Assembly (NCBI GenBank): GCA_030754655.1
Contig: JASLZX010000003.1
Location: 38,217-102,216, forward strand
Source of the DNA: UBA8886 sp002731655
GTDB lineage: Archaea > Thermoplasmatota > Poseidoniia > MGIII > CG-Epi1
Length of the DNA: 64,000 bases
Direction of reading: 5' to 3'
Shown: positions 15,908 to 23,788 of the stretch, in pieces
Numbering within the stretch: position 1 is the stretch's first letter
Layout of the letters: each line of letters begins with the position of its first letter
Program-made: the position numbers and the translations under genes
Notes under the pieces: generated by a model
Told to the model about the DNA's origin: nothing
Database searches by the model: none
Seen by the model: the letters and a program-made list of their open reading frames with translations, nothing else

Positions 15908-16567
15908 ATGTCGCTGGAGGAAATCGATGACCTGTTCTACCTGCTCGAAAATCCGACGCGTCGGCGCATCCTGCAGCTACTCTCCCGCGAGCGGCTCTAC
16001 CCGCTGCAATTATCGCGCGAAATCGATGTCAGCCAGCAGGCGGTAGTCAAGCACCTGCACATCCTCGAGGAGCATGGCATGGTCGCCTCGCGCGACGAGC
16101 CGAGCGACCGTGGGCCCAACCGGCGCGTCTACCGCGCTTCGCGTTCGGTTTCGCTGCATATCGACGTCGGCCCCACGACTTTTCGCGAGCAGGCGGCGCC
16201 GATGGCCGAGGACGCCGAGCTGAGCACCGAGCAGTTGCGCATCCGCAGCGCCATCTCCGAGGCGCGTAGCATGGAGCCGAGCGCCCGCATGGACCTGCTG
16301 GCGCGCGTCGGCGAGGATTTACGGCACTCACTGCGAGACCACGAACAGGAACGGCAGCAGCTGCTGGCGCTAATCGGCGAGCTGAACAGCGAGGTGGGGC
16401 GCTGTAGCCGCAAAGCGGACTGCAGCTACGACGAGCGGCGACTGCTGCACCACATGCTGCAAAACCCCAACTACACCATCGAGGGGGCTGCCGCCGCGCT
16501 GGGACTGCGCGAAGCTGAAGTGCGGCTGCTGCTGGCGGGGCTCGAGCAGCGCGGGCTCGCCCGCTGA
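15908..16567 (+). CDS. ArsR-like winged-helix transcriptional regulator
   Basis: A 219-residue DNA-binding protein. Residues 8-75 form a winged helix: LENPTRRRILQLLSRERLYP, the recognition-helix region VSQQAVVKHLHILEEHG and a wing with RVYRAS. The central part is helical and may dimerise. A second region (residues 165-219) with Cys residues (GRCSRKADCS) and another helical LGLREAEVRLLLAG element resembles a second HTH. It has its own promoter and Shine-Dalgarno site. Its position between the giant surface protein and other secreted/pilin genes makes a surface-gene regulator plausible, but targets are not evident. Confidence 0.75.
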   Translation: MSLEEIDDLFYLLENPTRRRILQLLSRERLYPLQLSREIDVSQQAVVKHLHILEEHGMVASRDEPSDRGPNRRVYRASRSVSLHIDVGPTTFREQAAPMAEDAELSTEQLRIRSAISEARSMEPSARMDLLARVGEDLRHSLRDHEQERQQLLALIGELNSEVGRCSRKADCSYDERRLLHHMLQNPNYTIEGAAAALGLREAEVRLLLAGLEQRGLAR

Positions 16568-16577
16568 ACATTAAATA
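16568..16577 (+). promoter_or_regulatory. TATA element for the 16.6 kb secreted protein
   Basis: ACATTAAATA lies 22-26 bases before two tandem ATG codons (16596 and 16599). The spacing favours a leaderless start at one of them, perhaps the second. Confidence 0.5.
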
Positions 16578-16595
16578 GGGGAACTAAATCGACGG

Positions 16596-17099
16596 ATGAT
16601 GCGAATTCTCTACGGCACGCTGGTGCTGTTGCTCGTCGCCACGGCGACCCACGGCGAGGCAACCTACCGCGTCGACGGACTGCCGCTCGACTACGCCCTC
16701 GGCGAGGTGTACGAAATCACGCTCACGGTGAGCGACCCCGGCGCGGTGACAGGGGTCACAATCACGACCAACAACGGCTCGCTCTCCGCCGTTAATGAGT
16801 TCGGCGAAGGTGAGGCGCATGATCTGCAATTCGGCGCCTCGGACGACGGCTGGAGCTTCTTCTGGCAGGCACCCGCCGACGCACACGAGCTGGGCGAGGG
16901 CGAGGCGGAATTCAGCGTCACTTTCGCCGGCGAGGATGACTCTACCTGGGCAAGCTACGAAACGGTCGTGCGGCCGCCACCAATCCACGCCGAGGACGAG
17001 GAGGCGACGCCCGAATGGGCGCTGCAACTGGCGTGGGGCGGCGTCGCGCTGACAGGAATCCTGGCACTGGCTGCGGCATTCATACTGCGGCGCGACTGA
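16596..17099 (+). CDS. Small secreted protein with Reeler/anchor-V-like domain and C-terminal membrane helix
   Basis: A 167-residue protein. Residues 3-20 form a signal peptide (ending near HGEA). A beta-sandwich of about 110 residues follows (YEITLTVSDPGAVTGVTITT, then DDGWSFFWQAPAD), and a membrane helix at 143-163 ends in RRD. The strand pattern with a WxxxWxAP core matches the larger secreted protein encoded at 33756-34451, so the two probably share a Reeler or choice-of-anchor V-like fold. The Cys/His motif of that paralogue is absent here. Cell-surface location is likely; function unknown. Confidence 0.6.
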   Translation: MMRILYGTLVLLLVATATHGEATYRVDGLPLDYALGEVYEITLTVSDPGAVTGVTITTNNGSLSAVNEFGEGEAHDLQFGASDDGWSFFWQAPADAHELGEGEAEFSVTFAGEDDSTWASYETVVRPPPIHAEDEEATPEWALQLAWGGVALTGILALAAAFILRRD

Positions 17100-17129
17100 A
17101 GCGGCTATCGTCGAGGGCGCGGGCGCAAC

Positions 17130-17138
17130 GTATATATC
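17130..17138 (+). promoter_or_regulatory. TATA element for the pilin gene at 17186
   Basis: GTATATATC is a near-ideal TATA box about 52 bases before the ATG at 17186. The transcript would carry a leader of roughly 25 bases that includes AGAGGAC, a possible ribosome binding site. Confidence 0.6.
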
Positions 17139-17185
17139 GGCCGACAAACGTCCCTGATACCTGCCTTCGGGCAGAGGACATAACT

Positions 17186-17686
17186 ATGAAACGCAGAATT
17201 GTGAACGATGAGCAGGCGGTTTCACCTGTGATTGCGGTCATCCTGATGGTCGCAATTACGGTCGTGCTAGCCGCTGTGCTATATGTGTGGGCCTCCAGCT
17301 TCCTGGGTGGCACCACTAAGAACGCGCCGACCGGCAGCACCATGGCAACCAAGACCTCAGGGAACGTCTGGATCGTAGAAATGATCAAGCTGAACCCGCA
17401 AGTCTCGGTGAACTCGGTCCACTGGTACCTGCTGGACATCCAGGGCAACACTGTCAGTGATGGTCTGGTAGCGGCAGTCTACGGCTATTATGCCGGTGAG
17501 GGCAAGGGCGTCATCTTCGTCGACAACGACTTCGATGGCAAGCTGAGCCCGGGCGACAAGTTCGAGGTCCACCCCGGTGAATCCGGCTCAGATCTCGAGA
17601 ACACGAACTCGGTAGACGACTACAAGTTCCGTCTCAAGTTCGAGCCCACCGGCGACACCATCGGCTACGACACCCCGCTGTCATAG
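17186..17686 (+). CDS. Archaeal type IV pilin (Pilin_N/class III signal peptide)
   Basis: A 166-residue pilin-like protein. The short basic leader MKRRIVNDEQ is followed by AVSPVIAVILMVAITVVLAA, the typical archaeal Pilin_N hydrophobic segment. A prepilin peptidase would cut just before or within the QAVSP region. The remaining 120 residues are an extracellular beta-rich domain with a Ca-binding-like DNDFDGKLSPGD loop. It stands alone with its own strong promoter and a downstream hairpin terminator, so it is a good candidate for the major pilin assembled by the 21.8-28.4 kb machinery. That link is inference. Confidence 0.85.
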   Translation: MKRRIVNDEQAVSPVIAVILMVAITVVLAAVLYVWASSFLGGTTKNAPTGSTMATKTSGNVWIVEMIKLNPQVSVNSVHWYLLDIQGNTVSDGLVAAVYGYYAGEGKGVIFVDNDFDGKLSPGDKFEVHPGESGSDLENTNSVDDYKFRLKFEPTGDTIGYDTPLS

Positions 17687-17711
17687 ACCTGACGGGCTGA
17701 ACAGCCAAACA

Positions 17712-17732
17712 GGGGCGGCCCACAGCCGCCCC
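17712..17732 (+). terminator. Hairpin terminator after the pilin gene
   Basis: GGGGCGGC and GCCGCCCC form a perfect 8-bp stem around CCACA. The hairpin begins 25 bases after the pilin stop. A short T run (ATTTTTA) occurs about 50 bases further on, before the convergent 2OG-like gene. Confidence 0.5.
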
Positions 17733-17797
17733 ACCCCTGCCGTGAGCGGCGCTAGCTGTGCTAGTAGCGTCGCCCGGCAGACCCCATTTTTACAACT

Positions 17798-18355
17798 TCA
17801 GCTTAGCTCGAAGTGTGCGCACTCTAATCGTACCGCTCCCTGCGAGAGCTGGCTGACGTAGCGTACGCAATCCAGGTCGCCGGCGCCGAGCCGCGCCAGC
17901 AGCAGCGCGCCGGTCTCGCGCTCGCAGGTCGCCTGCGCCCCATCGGCGAAGCTAAAGATGTGGAAGCCACCGAATAGCGCCTGTGGTCGCTGCGTCAGGT
18001 CAAGGGCGAGCAGCAGCCGCTCGCCCTCTCCCTCCGCGTCGTGCAGCAGCGAATAGTCGCCCGCACCGTAGCGTTCGTGGCGGCAGCCGCGCAACTCCCA
18101 GCGCGCGTCGGTCGCCTGCGCCAGCCACTCGGCCAGCGCGGGAGAGCGCCAGAAGTCGGCGAGTAGCGGCGGCCCGGTCGCGCGGACCACGAAGCCAGGC
18201 CGCTCCTCGCGCTCGAGCTGCCCGGCAGGCGGCAGCTCCGGGAGTTCGGCGAGGACGCCGGAGAGCTGCACGACACGCTCGCGCGCAAGTTGCTCGCTGA
18301 GCGCGGCGAGCGCCGCTGGGTCGCGCCACGCAGAGGCGATGGGGAATTCAGCCAT
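17798..18355 (-). CDS. Degenerate 2-oxoglutarate oxygenase-fold protein (probably non-catalytic)
   Basis: A 185-residue protein whose central region (ERYGAGDYSLLHDAEGEG) lines up with the Fe-binding region of the upstream gene (YAQGDYLLPHDDRVEG). The Fe-ligand HxD is broken here (His-Asp-Ala at residues 105-107), and the distal His region reads CVRYVSQL. A terminal Arg that would bind 2-oxoglutarate may remain (VRLECAHFEL). It overlaps the catalytic-looking gene by eight bases and follows it in the transcript. This is the order of the active and inactive halves of yeast Tpa1/human OGFOD1, so it may act as the structural partner of that enzyme (inference). Confidence 0.6.
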   Translation of the reverse strand: MAEFPIASAWRDPAALAALSEQLARERVVQLSGVLAELPELPPAGQLEREERPGFVVRATGPPLLADFWRSPALAEWLAQATDARWELRGCRHERYGAGDYSLLHDAEGEGERLLLALDLTQRPQALFGGFHIFSFADGAQATCERETGALLLARLGAGDLDCVRYVSQLSQGAVRLECAHFELS

Positions 18356-18914
18356 GATACCACCCCGTCACCGTCAGCCGCTGCACGTCGCCGACTACCT
18401 CGGCGACCTGGTGCCACGACCGCGGCGAGACGCGGAACAGTACCAGCGAGTTGAACTCGGGGATGATGCGCTTCACGACGCGGCCGGCGACGTCGCCAGC
18501 CGCGTCGAACAGCTCCAACGCGCCACCGTCCTGCTCGCGTAGCCCGCGCGTCAGGTGCAGCGACCAAGCAACCTGCCGCCCTTCGACACGGTCGTCGTGC
18601 GGCAGCAGGTAATCGCCCTGCGCGTAGACGTAGGCGGCGAGGTCGAGGCTGCACAACGGGGGCGTGTCGAACGCCGCCGCCGCCCGGGAACGCCAGGCGG
18701 GATCGCCCAGCGCTCTGCGCAGCTCCGCCAATTGCGAGGCTGCGCCCAGCTCGCGCGTCGAGGAGTAGCTGAACAAGTCGGCCTCGCCCGGCTCGAATTC
18801 CTGCCCGGCCAGCCACTCCAGCTCGTCCGCGACAGCGTCGAGGTCGAGGAAGTCACGGACGACCGCGTGCGGAAATGGCTCCGGAATTACCTCAATATTA
18901 TGACTGCGCATCAA
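18348..18914 (-). CDS. Prolyl-4-hydroxylase-like 2OG-Fe(II) oxygenase (Tpa1/Ofd1-like)
   Basis: A 188-residue double-stranded beta-helix dioxygenase. The N-terminus (VIPEPFPHAVVRDFLDLDA) is like the Tpa1/Ofd1/OGFOD1 family. The first two Fe ligands are His106 and Asp108 in LLPHDDR, the distal His is His168 in SPRSWHQV, and the 2-oxoglutarate-binding Arg is Arg179 (VQRLTVTGWYH). The segment LREQDGGALELF is also typical. Family members hydroxylate prolines; the eukaryotic enzyme acts on ribosomal protein uS12. Substrate here is unproven. It lies between an MBL hydrolase gene and a degenerate partner, overlapping both. Confidence 0.8.
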   Translation of the reverse strand: MMRSHNIEVIPEPFPHAVVRDFLDLDAVADELEWLAGQEFEPGEADLFSYSSTRELGAASQLAELRRALGDPAWRSRAAAAFDTPPLCSLDLAAYVYAQGDYLLPHDDRVEGRQVAWSLHLTRGLREQDGGALELFDAAGDVAGRVVKRIIPEFNSLVLFRVSPRSWHQVAEVVGDVQRLTVTGWYHG

Positions 18915-19791
18915 GCCACCCGCGCATGCCGCGCACCGAACCGAGGTGCGTGCCGGCCTGGTGCGGCCCCATTCCCAGCTCAGTCTGCGCTAACCGGGGT
19001 CGCTCCGCCAGCAGCCGCGCCGTCGTCGCGGCCGCGTCCTCGCCAGCGGCGACACCGTCGGCGACTAGCGCCAACCACGCCTCGAACTCCTCGCGCACTT
19101 GCGTGATGGCTGCGCCGTTCCCGGCTGGGCGCGGGCCGAAGTGGGTGTAGTACAACCACTCCGCATCAAGCGCCGCCAGCGCGTCAAGCGACTTCAGGGC
19201 AAGCGCATGGTCGTAGCGCGGCGGCGTGACCGGGAAACAGCAATTCAGCTCAGGATACCAGAGGCCGAGCGCGTCGCCAACGAAGACTTCGAGGTCGGCG
19301 ACCCACGCGACGTGGTGCGGCGCATGGCCCGGCGTGTGCAGCGCCCTGAACTGCGTCGTGCCAAGGTCGATAACGCCGCCGTCCTCGACGGCGGCGACAC
19401 GGTTCCGTGGGATGGGGAGCGGCTCGCCGTACAGTTCGGCAATCGGCCCAAGGAAGGCACGGCTGCCCTCCCAGAGCCGTTGCGGGTCGAGCACGTGCTT
19501 CAGCGCTTTCGGGTGAACCAGCGCTCGCGCGTTCGGCAGCTCGCGCAGCAGGTGGCCACCGCCGCCGAAGTGATCGAGGTGGATATGCGTCGGCAGCACC
19601 CAGTCAATCTCTCCCGGCGTGAGACCGGCCGCTGCGATGCCCGCCATGAGGTGCTCAAGCGCGCAGGCGGGACCGGTCTCAATTATGGCGTTTTTCTCGT
19701 CGAGCCATATATAAATAGTGATGAAGTCGGGAACACCATCCGGCTGCAGATCGAACCAGACCAGGTGCTCCGAGTGGCGGTGCAGTTCCAC
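18898..19791 (-). CDS. Metallo-beta-lactamase-fold hydrolase
   Basis: A 297-residue MBL-fold enzyme. The zinc motif THIHLDHFGG is near residue 68. The third His is in LHTPGHAPHH, an Asp ligand in VFVGDALG and a final His in YYTHFGPRP. This is the glyoxalase II/ribonuclease Z-like hydrolase pattern with both metals likely bound. Substrate unknown. The GTG at 19791 has an A/T block 24 bases upstream, implying a leaderless mRNA. The 3' end overlaps the oxygenase gene by 17 bases, so all three minus-strand genes form one operon. Confidence 0.85.
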   Translation of the reverse strand: MELHRHSEHLVWFDLQPDGVPDFITIYIWLDEKNAIIETGPACALEHLMAGIAAAGLTPGEIDWVLPTHIHLDHFGGGGHLLRELPNARALVHPKALKHVLDPQRLWEGSRAFLGPIAELYGEPLPIPRNRVAAVEDGGVIDLGTTQFRALHTPGHAPHHVAWVADLEVFVGDALGLWYPELNCCFPVTPPRYDHALALKSLDALAALDAEWLYYTHFGPRPAGNGAAITQVREEFEAWLALVADGVAAGEDAAATTARLLAERPRLAQTELGMGPHQAGTHLGSVRGMRGWLDAQS

Positions 19792-19810
19792 GCGCCCGCA
19801 GCGGTAGAGG

Positions 19811-19819
19811 GGTAAAACT
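19811..19819 (-). promoter_or_regulatory. Putative TATA element for the MBL/oxygenase operon
   Basis: GGTAAAACT on the plus strand (AGTTTTACC on the coding strand) is centred 24 bases before the GTG at 19791. Confidence 0.45.
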
Positions 19820-19868
19820 GCGCCGTCGGCCTTAAACCGGGGGCGCCAATCGCGTGGCCCGTTGAGTC

Positions 19869-21464
19869 ATGAAGTATATCATTGTGACTGGCGGTGTCCT
19901 TTCCGGACTGGGAAAGGGCGTAACCGCCTCCTCGATTGGCGTGCTGCTGCAGCGGGCCGGATACCGCGTTACCGCGGTCAAGATGGACCCCTACCTGAAC
20001 TGCGACGCAGGGACCATGAATCCTTACGAGCACGGCGAAGTTTTCGTCATGACCGACGGTTCCGAGGTCGATCTGGACCTTGGCAACTACGAGCGGTTCC
20101 TCAACTGTAACCTCACTGCGGTGCACAACATCACGACCGGAAAGGTATTTCGCTCCGTAATCGAGAAGGAACGCCGTGGCGACTATCTGGGACAGACCGT
20201 CCAGATTATACCGCACGTCGTGCGCGAAATCGTCGACGCGATGCGTGACGCGGCCGAGAGCGCCTCGGCCGAAATCTGCCTGGTCGAGCTCGGCGGCACG
20301 GTGGGCGACATCGAGTCGATGCCTTTCATGGAGGCGGTGCGGCAGCTGCACCGCGAGGAGAGGCACGAAAACGTGATGTTCATCCACACCACGCTGGTGC
20401 CGGTGATTGGCGCTGTCGGCGAGCAGAAGACCAAGCCGACGCAGCACTCGGTCAAGGAGCTGCAGGGGCTCGGCATCCGGCCAGACGTAATCGTCGGCCG
20501 CTCGACCGACCCACTCGAGCCCGATATCGCGGCCAAGATTGCCTTTTTCGCTGACATTCCACCCGAGAACGTGGTTTCAGCACCCGACGCCGAATCAATC
20601 TATGATGTCCCGATACACTTCGTCGACCAGCAGATTCCGCAGCTCATCGAGGAGCGACTAGGGCTGAAGCGGCGTGAGCCCGACATGACGCAATGGCAGA
20701 ACTTCACCGAGCGCATCAGCAACGGCACGCGCGAAGTGGAAATTGCGCTGATTGGCAAGTATACCGACCTCAAGGATTCCTATATTTCGCACGAGGAGAC
20801 GCTGCGCTACACCGGCGCACTGGAGGATTGCCGCGTCCGCATCCGCTGGCTCGAGGCGCCTGACCTGGAGGAGGCGGGAAACGCCGCGGCACTGGAAGGC
20901 GTCAACGGCGTCGTCGTGCCGGGCGGATTTGGTAACCGCGGTGCCGAAGGCAAAATTATGGCGGCGCAATGGGCACGCGAGAATCGCGTGCCCTATCTCG
21001 GCGTCTGCTTCGGCTTCCAGCTAGCGGTCATTGAATTCTGCCGAAACGTCCTCGACCTTAAGGGGGCGAATTCCAGCGAGCTGGACCCGGATTCGCCCCA
21101 CCATGTCGTGGACCTGCTGCCAGAGCAACGCGAGGTGACCGAGATGGGCGCCACGATGCGGCTGGGCGACCACGACGTGGCGCTCGACGAGGGTGTCGCG
21201 AGCAAGCTTTACGGCAGCGACTCAATCCAGGAACGTCACCGCCATCGCTTCGAAATCAATCCCGACTACATCGAGCGCATCGAGGCAGCAGGAATGCGAT
21301 TCACCGGCCGCGACACCTCGGGCCGCCGCATGGAGGTGCTGGAACTGGAGGGGCACCCCTACTTCCTGGCATCTCAGTTCCACCCCGAGTTCAAGTCGCG
21401 TCCCGACGCGCCTTCGCCACTGCACCTGGGGCTGGTGCGCGCAGCGCTCGAGCACGCAGCATAA
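19869..21464 (+). CDS. pyrG: CTP synthase
   Basis: A 531-residue enzyme that makes CTP from UTP, ATP and glutamine. The synthase domain starts YIIVTGGVLSGLGKG (P-loop) and contains KMDPYLNCDAGTM and GGTVGDIES. The class I glutaminase domain (about 285-531) has the nucleophile Cys in GVCFGFQLAV, preceded by the oxyanion glycines PGGFGNRG, and the His-Glu pair in QFHPEF. The usual CLGMQ is CFGFQ here, a mild variation around an intact Cys. Length is normal. An A/T block (CTTAAACC, 19831-19838) lies 35 bases upstream, so a short leader is likely. Confidence 0.97.
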   Translation: MKYIIVTGGVLSGLGKGVTASSIGVLLQRAGYRVTAVKMDPYLNCDAGTMNPYEHGEVFVMTDGSEVDLDLGNYERFLNCNLTAVHNITTGKVFRSVIEKERRGDYLGQTVQIIPHVVREIVDAMRDAAESASAEICLVELGGTVGDIESMPFMEAVRQLHREERHENVMFIHTTLVPVIGAVGEQKTKPTQHSVKELQGLGIRPDVIVGRSTDPLEPDIAAKIAFFADIPPENVVSAPDAESIYDVPIHFVDQQIPQLIEERLGLKRREPDMTQWQNFTERISNGTREVEIALIGKYTDLKDSYISHEETLRYTGALEDCRVRIRWLEAPDLEEAGNAAALEGVNGVVVPGGFGNRGAEGKIMAAQWARENRVPYLGVCFGFQLAVIEFCRNVLDLKGANSSELDPDSPHHVVDLLPEQREVTEMGATMRLGDHDVALDEGVASKLYGSDSIQERHRHRFEINPDYIERIEAAGMRFTGRDTSGRRMEVLELEGHPYFLASQFHPEFKSRPDAPSPLHLGLVRAALEHAA

Positions 21465-21473
21465 GTTTATAAC
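21464..21473 (+). promoter_or_regulatory. TATA element for the 97-aa membrane protein gene
   Basis: AGTTTATAAC is centred about 26 bases before the ATG at 21495 and overlaps the pyrG stop region. A leaderless transcript is implied. Confidence 0.5.
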
Positions 21474-21494
21474 TGGCCAGAGCCCCTCGGGGGC

Positions 21495-21788
21495 ATGTCC
21501 GAAGAGGATGGAGAATACCCTGAATTTACCGCCCCGGCACCCACGGACGAGAGCGACGGCCCCAATGTGGGCGTTATCCTTGCCGCTGTTTCTGGCTTGC
21601 TGGTAGTGGTTGGCTTCTACTTCGGGTTCACCAGCCTGCAAGCAATGGGCGATGGGCTGGTAGCTGCCGACATGGACGCGCAGCAGGGGCAGCTCATGCT
21701 GGGCTACCTGCTGATTACGGGCGGCATATTCCTGGCGGCGCTACTCTCACTGGGCGGCGTTATTCGCGGCTTTTTCTCCAGCGACTAG
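21495..21788 (+). CDS. Small two-helix membrane protein, unknown function
   Basis: A 97-residue protein with an acidic N-terminus (MSEEDGEYPEFTAPAPTDES), two membrane helices (about 26-48 and 67-90) and a short FFSSD tail. A Met/Gln-rich hydrophilic loop joins the helices. No family recognised. It follows pyrG but has its own TATA element, and it ends four bases into the convergent pilus operon. Confidence 0.65.
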   Translation: MSEEDGEYPEFTAPAPTDESDGPNVGVILAAVSGLLVVVGFYFGFTSLQAMGDGLVAADMDAQQGQLMLGYLLITGGIFLAALLSLGGVIRGFFSSD

Positions 21789-22165
21789 ACCGTTGCGGTC
21801 CGTTCGAACTCGATATCCAGCAGGCCGTCGCTGAGCAGGATTGTATAGCTGAAGGTGGTCGTGCTACCATCAGTGCTGCTTGAATCCAGCTTCAGGGCCA
21901 GCGCATAGCCATGCGCCGCGAAACTGTTCTCGAACTCCCCTGCTGCCGCAGCGAACGCCGCCTCGGCAGTCGCGCCGCCATCCAGCTCGGCGTCTAGTGC
22001 CGGCGGCAGGTGTGCGTCGAGCATTGTCAGTAGCGGTGCCGGGTCGTGCCGCTCACCCTGGTAACGGCCCAGATTGGCCGAGTGGGAAACCGAAATCGAG
22101 ATGGTGAGCACCGTCAGCGTCATCAGCAGGCCAGCTATCATCAACATCTGGCCGCGGTTGTTCAT
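21785..22165 (-). CDS. Pseudopilin-like protein (last gene of pilus operon)
   Basis: A 126-residue protein with MNNRGQMLMIAGLLMTLTVL at its N-terminus: a short basic leader and a hydrophobic helix like archaeal pilin-like proteins. An extracellular domain of about 95 residues with a beta-rich end (TTFSYTILLSDGLLDIEFER) follows. It overlaps the previous gene by four bases and is the last of seven minus-strand genes for a type IV pilus or secretion system. A minor pilin or tip/priming component is the most reasonable role. Confidence 0.65.
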   Translation of the reverse strand: MNNRGQMLMIAGLLMTLTVLTISISVSHSANLGRYQGERHDPAPLLTMLDAHLPPALDAELDGGATAEAAFAAAAGEFENSFAAHGYALALKLDSSSTDGSTTTFSYTILLSDGLLDIEFERTATV

Positions 22166-22602
22166 GCTGTCCCCCGCGGGCCATACCAGAGGCTCAGCTC
22201 AAGCTCCCACAGCTCAGAGCCAACCCAGACCAGCCGAAAGGCGATGCTAACCGTCCCTTCTGGCGTGCCGCGCTCGACCAGCGTCTCACTACTCCCACCA
22301 TGCGCCCCCGTCAGGCGATAGCTCGCCGCCACCGGCAGTCCGCCGTCCAAGTACGACAGCAGCGCGCTGCTATTATCCTCGCTGAGCCAAGTCGCGAGCG
22401 TCGACTCACCTGCGTCAGTCTGCCACTCATCAAGTACCTGCAACAACTGCATCCCCTGATGGCGCAGATTGTCGTCGCCAACCCGGGTCGCGTCGCTGGC
22501 TGGCAAGCTGATAACCGCGACGTTGACCGCCGAGGTGAAGAGCGTCGCGAGCAGCAGGACCTCCAGCACGTGCATCTGCGCCGCGCGGCCGGGTAACTTC
22601 AT
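22162..22602 (-). CDS. Pseudopilin-like protein
   Basis: A 146-residue protein: leader MKLPGRAAQM, then a hydrophobic helix with a Glu-like position near its start (HVLEVLLLATLFTSAVNVAV), then a soluble domain with strands such as TVSIAFRLVWVGSELWELEL. Typical layout of an archaeal minor pilin. It lies one base after the second TadC/FlaJ-like gene and overlaps the next pseudopilin gene by four bases, so it is part of the same operon. Confidence 0.65.
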   Translation of the reverse strand: MKLPGRAAQMHVLEVLLLATLFTSAVNVAVISLPASDATRVGDDNLRHQGMQLLQVLDEWQTDAGESTLATWLSEDNSSALLSYLDGGLPVAASYRLTGAHGGSSETLVERGTPEGTVSIAFRLVWVGSELWELELSLWYGPRGTA

Positions 22603-22603
22603 T

Positions 22604-23788
22604 TCAGCCGATAGTACCAGGACTGATGACAGATGTGGCGATTCCCATCACTTCGAAGACCAGCCAGCCGATAAAGAGCAACATCGAGGAACGGTTGAAC
22701 GCCGAGTAGAGCTTGCCAGTGGCCATGAAACCGGCCGCCATGCCGTTGCCAATGCTCTGGACAATTATGCTGTAGAGGAATATGGTCGAAATCCAGACTT
22801 CGTTCAGGTTGCGCACCTGCAGGTTACCGATGGACATACCCTCTCCGCCGGTGGCAGAGGCGGAATCGGCAATCGCCGGGACGAAAGTGCTGGCCAAGAC
22901 GAGGATAATAATCAGGTAGACCATAAACGAAACGTATACCACCATCATATAGCTGGTAACTTCCTGCGCTCGCTCGGTCTCGAGCGCCTTGATTTCCCTG
23001 GCGTCATAAGAGGCGGCGAGCAGGATGTCCGAAATGCGGCCTCCCGCGCGGTTGGCCTCATCGACCATGCGGACCGCCCGCGACACGATGGGCGACCGGA
23101 CCCGTTCGGTAAACATCCCCAGCACTTCACTGAAGGAGATACCCCACGAAATCTGGGTTGACATCTTGTGTACTTCGTCGTTGAGGTTGCCATATTCGCC
23201 CCGCGCCAGCGTCTGGATAGCGACGGTCATGCTGAGACCGCCCTTCCAGTACTCGGCAAGGTCGCGCAGGAAGTCGGGGAATTTCTCCTCAACCCGCGTC
23301 CGGAGCTTGTCCTCACGCCAGCCCCAGATGCCATAAGGCAGCATCAGCGCAATCAGTGCAAAAATGTAGTAGTCAAGGGTCGAAATTTCAGGATAGTATC
23401 GATACCAGGTTGTAGCTTCTACATCCTCGTCAATACCGTTAATCAACGGGTCAGCGTCACGACTCTCGTTCTTGGCAATCGAGGGGAGGCCATACATGTA
23501 GGGCGTAATCGTGAAGGGGCCATCGTTCATGGCCTCCGGATTGTCGAACTGCGAATCACCGTCGAAATCGGTGACGACCGTTGTCAGGTCGGCCTGGTGA
23601 TTCAACTGCCCCAGCGCGATGAACGCGCCGCCCATCATCAGCGAGAGGAAGACGACGACATAGATCGTAATGTCAGTCTTGCCCTCCTTCACCTCGATCC
23701 ACTTCAGCGCCATGCGGTAGGTCATCCAGCGCCGCTTCTTGCCGGTCCGCTCATCGCGGTAGACCCGTTTCTCGAGATTACTTGCCAT
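22604..23788 (-). CDS. Type IV pilus/secretion membrane platform protein (FlaJ/TadC-like), copy 2
   Basis: A 394-residue inner-membrane protein of the T2SSF class. Residues 25-60 contain a first helix. An extended extracytoplasmic loop (about 60-135) is followed by two helices, a cytosolic T2SSF domain (EEKFPDFLRDLAEYWKGGLS, then RMVDEANRAGGRISDILLAA) and further helices near residues 270-390. Platform proteins of this family couple the assembly ATPase to pilin extraction. It follows a related 313-residue gene whose stop overlaps this start, so the system has two platform subunits, as in Tad-type systems. Confidence 0.82.
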   Translation of the reverse strand: MASNLEKRVYRDERTGKKRRWMTYRMALKWIEVKEGKTDITIYVVVFLSLMMGGAFIALGQLNHQADLTTVVTDFDGDSQFDNPEAMNDGPFTITPYMYGLPSIAKNESRDADPLINGIDEDVEATTWYRYYPEISTLDYYIFALIALMLPYGIWGWREDKLRTRVEEKFPDFLRDLAEYWKGGLSMTVAIQTLARGEYGNLNDEVHKMSTQISWGISFSEVLGMFTERVRSPIVSRAVRMVDEANRAGGRISDILLAASYDAREIKALETERAQEVTSYMMVVYVSFMVYLIIILVLASTFVPAIADSASATGGEGMSIGNLQVRNLNEVWISTIFLYSIIVQSIGNGMAAGFMATGKLYSAFNRSSMLLFIGWLVFEVMGIATSVISPGTIG

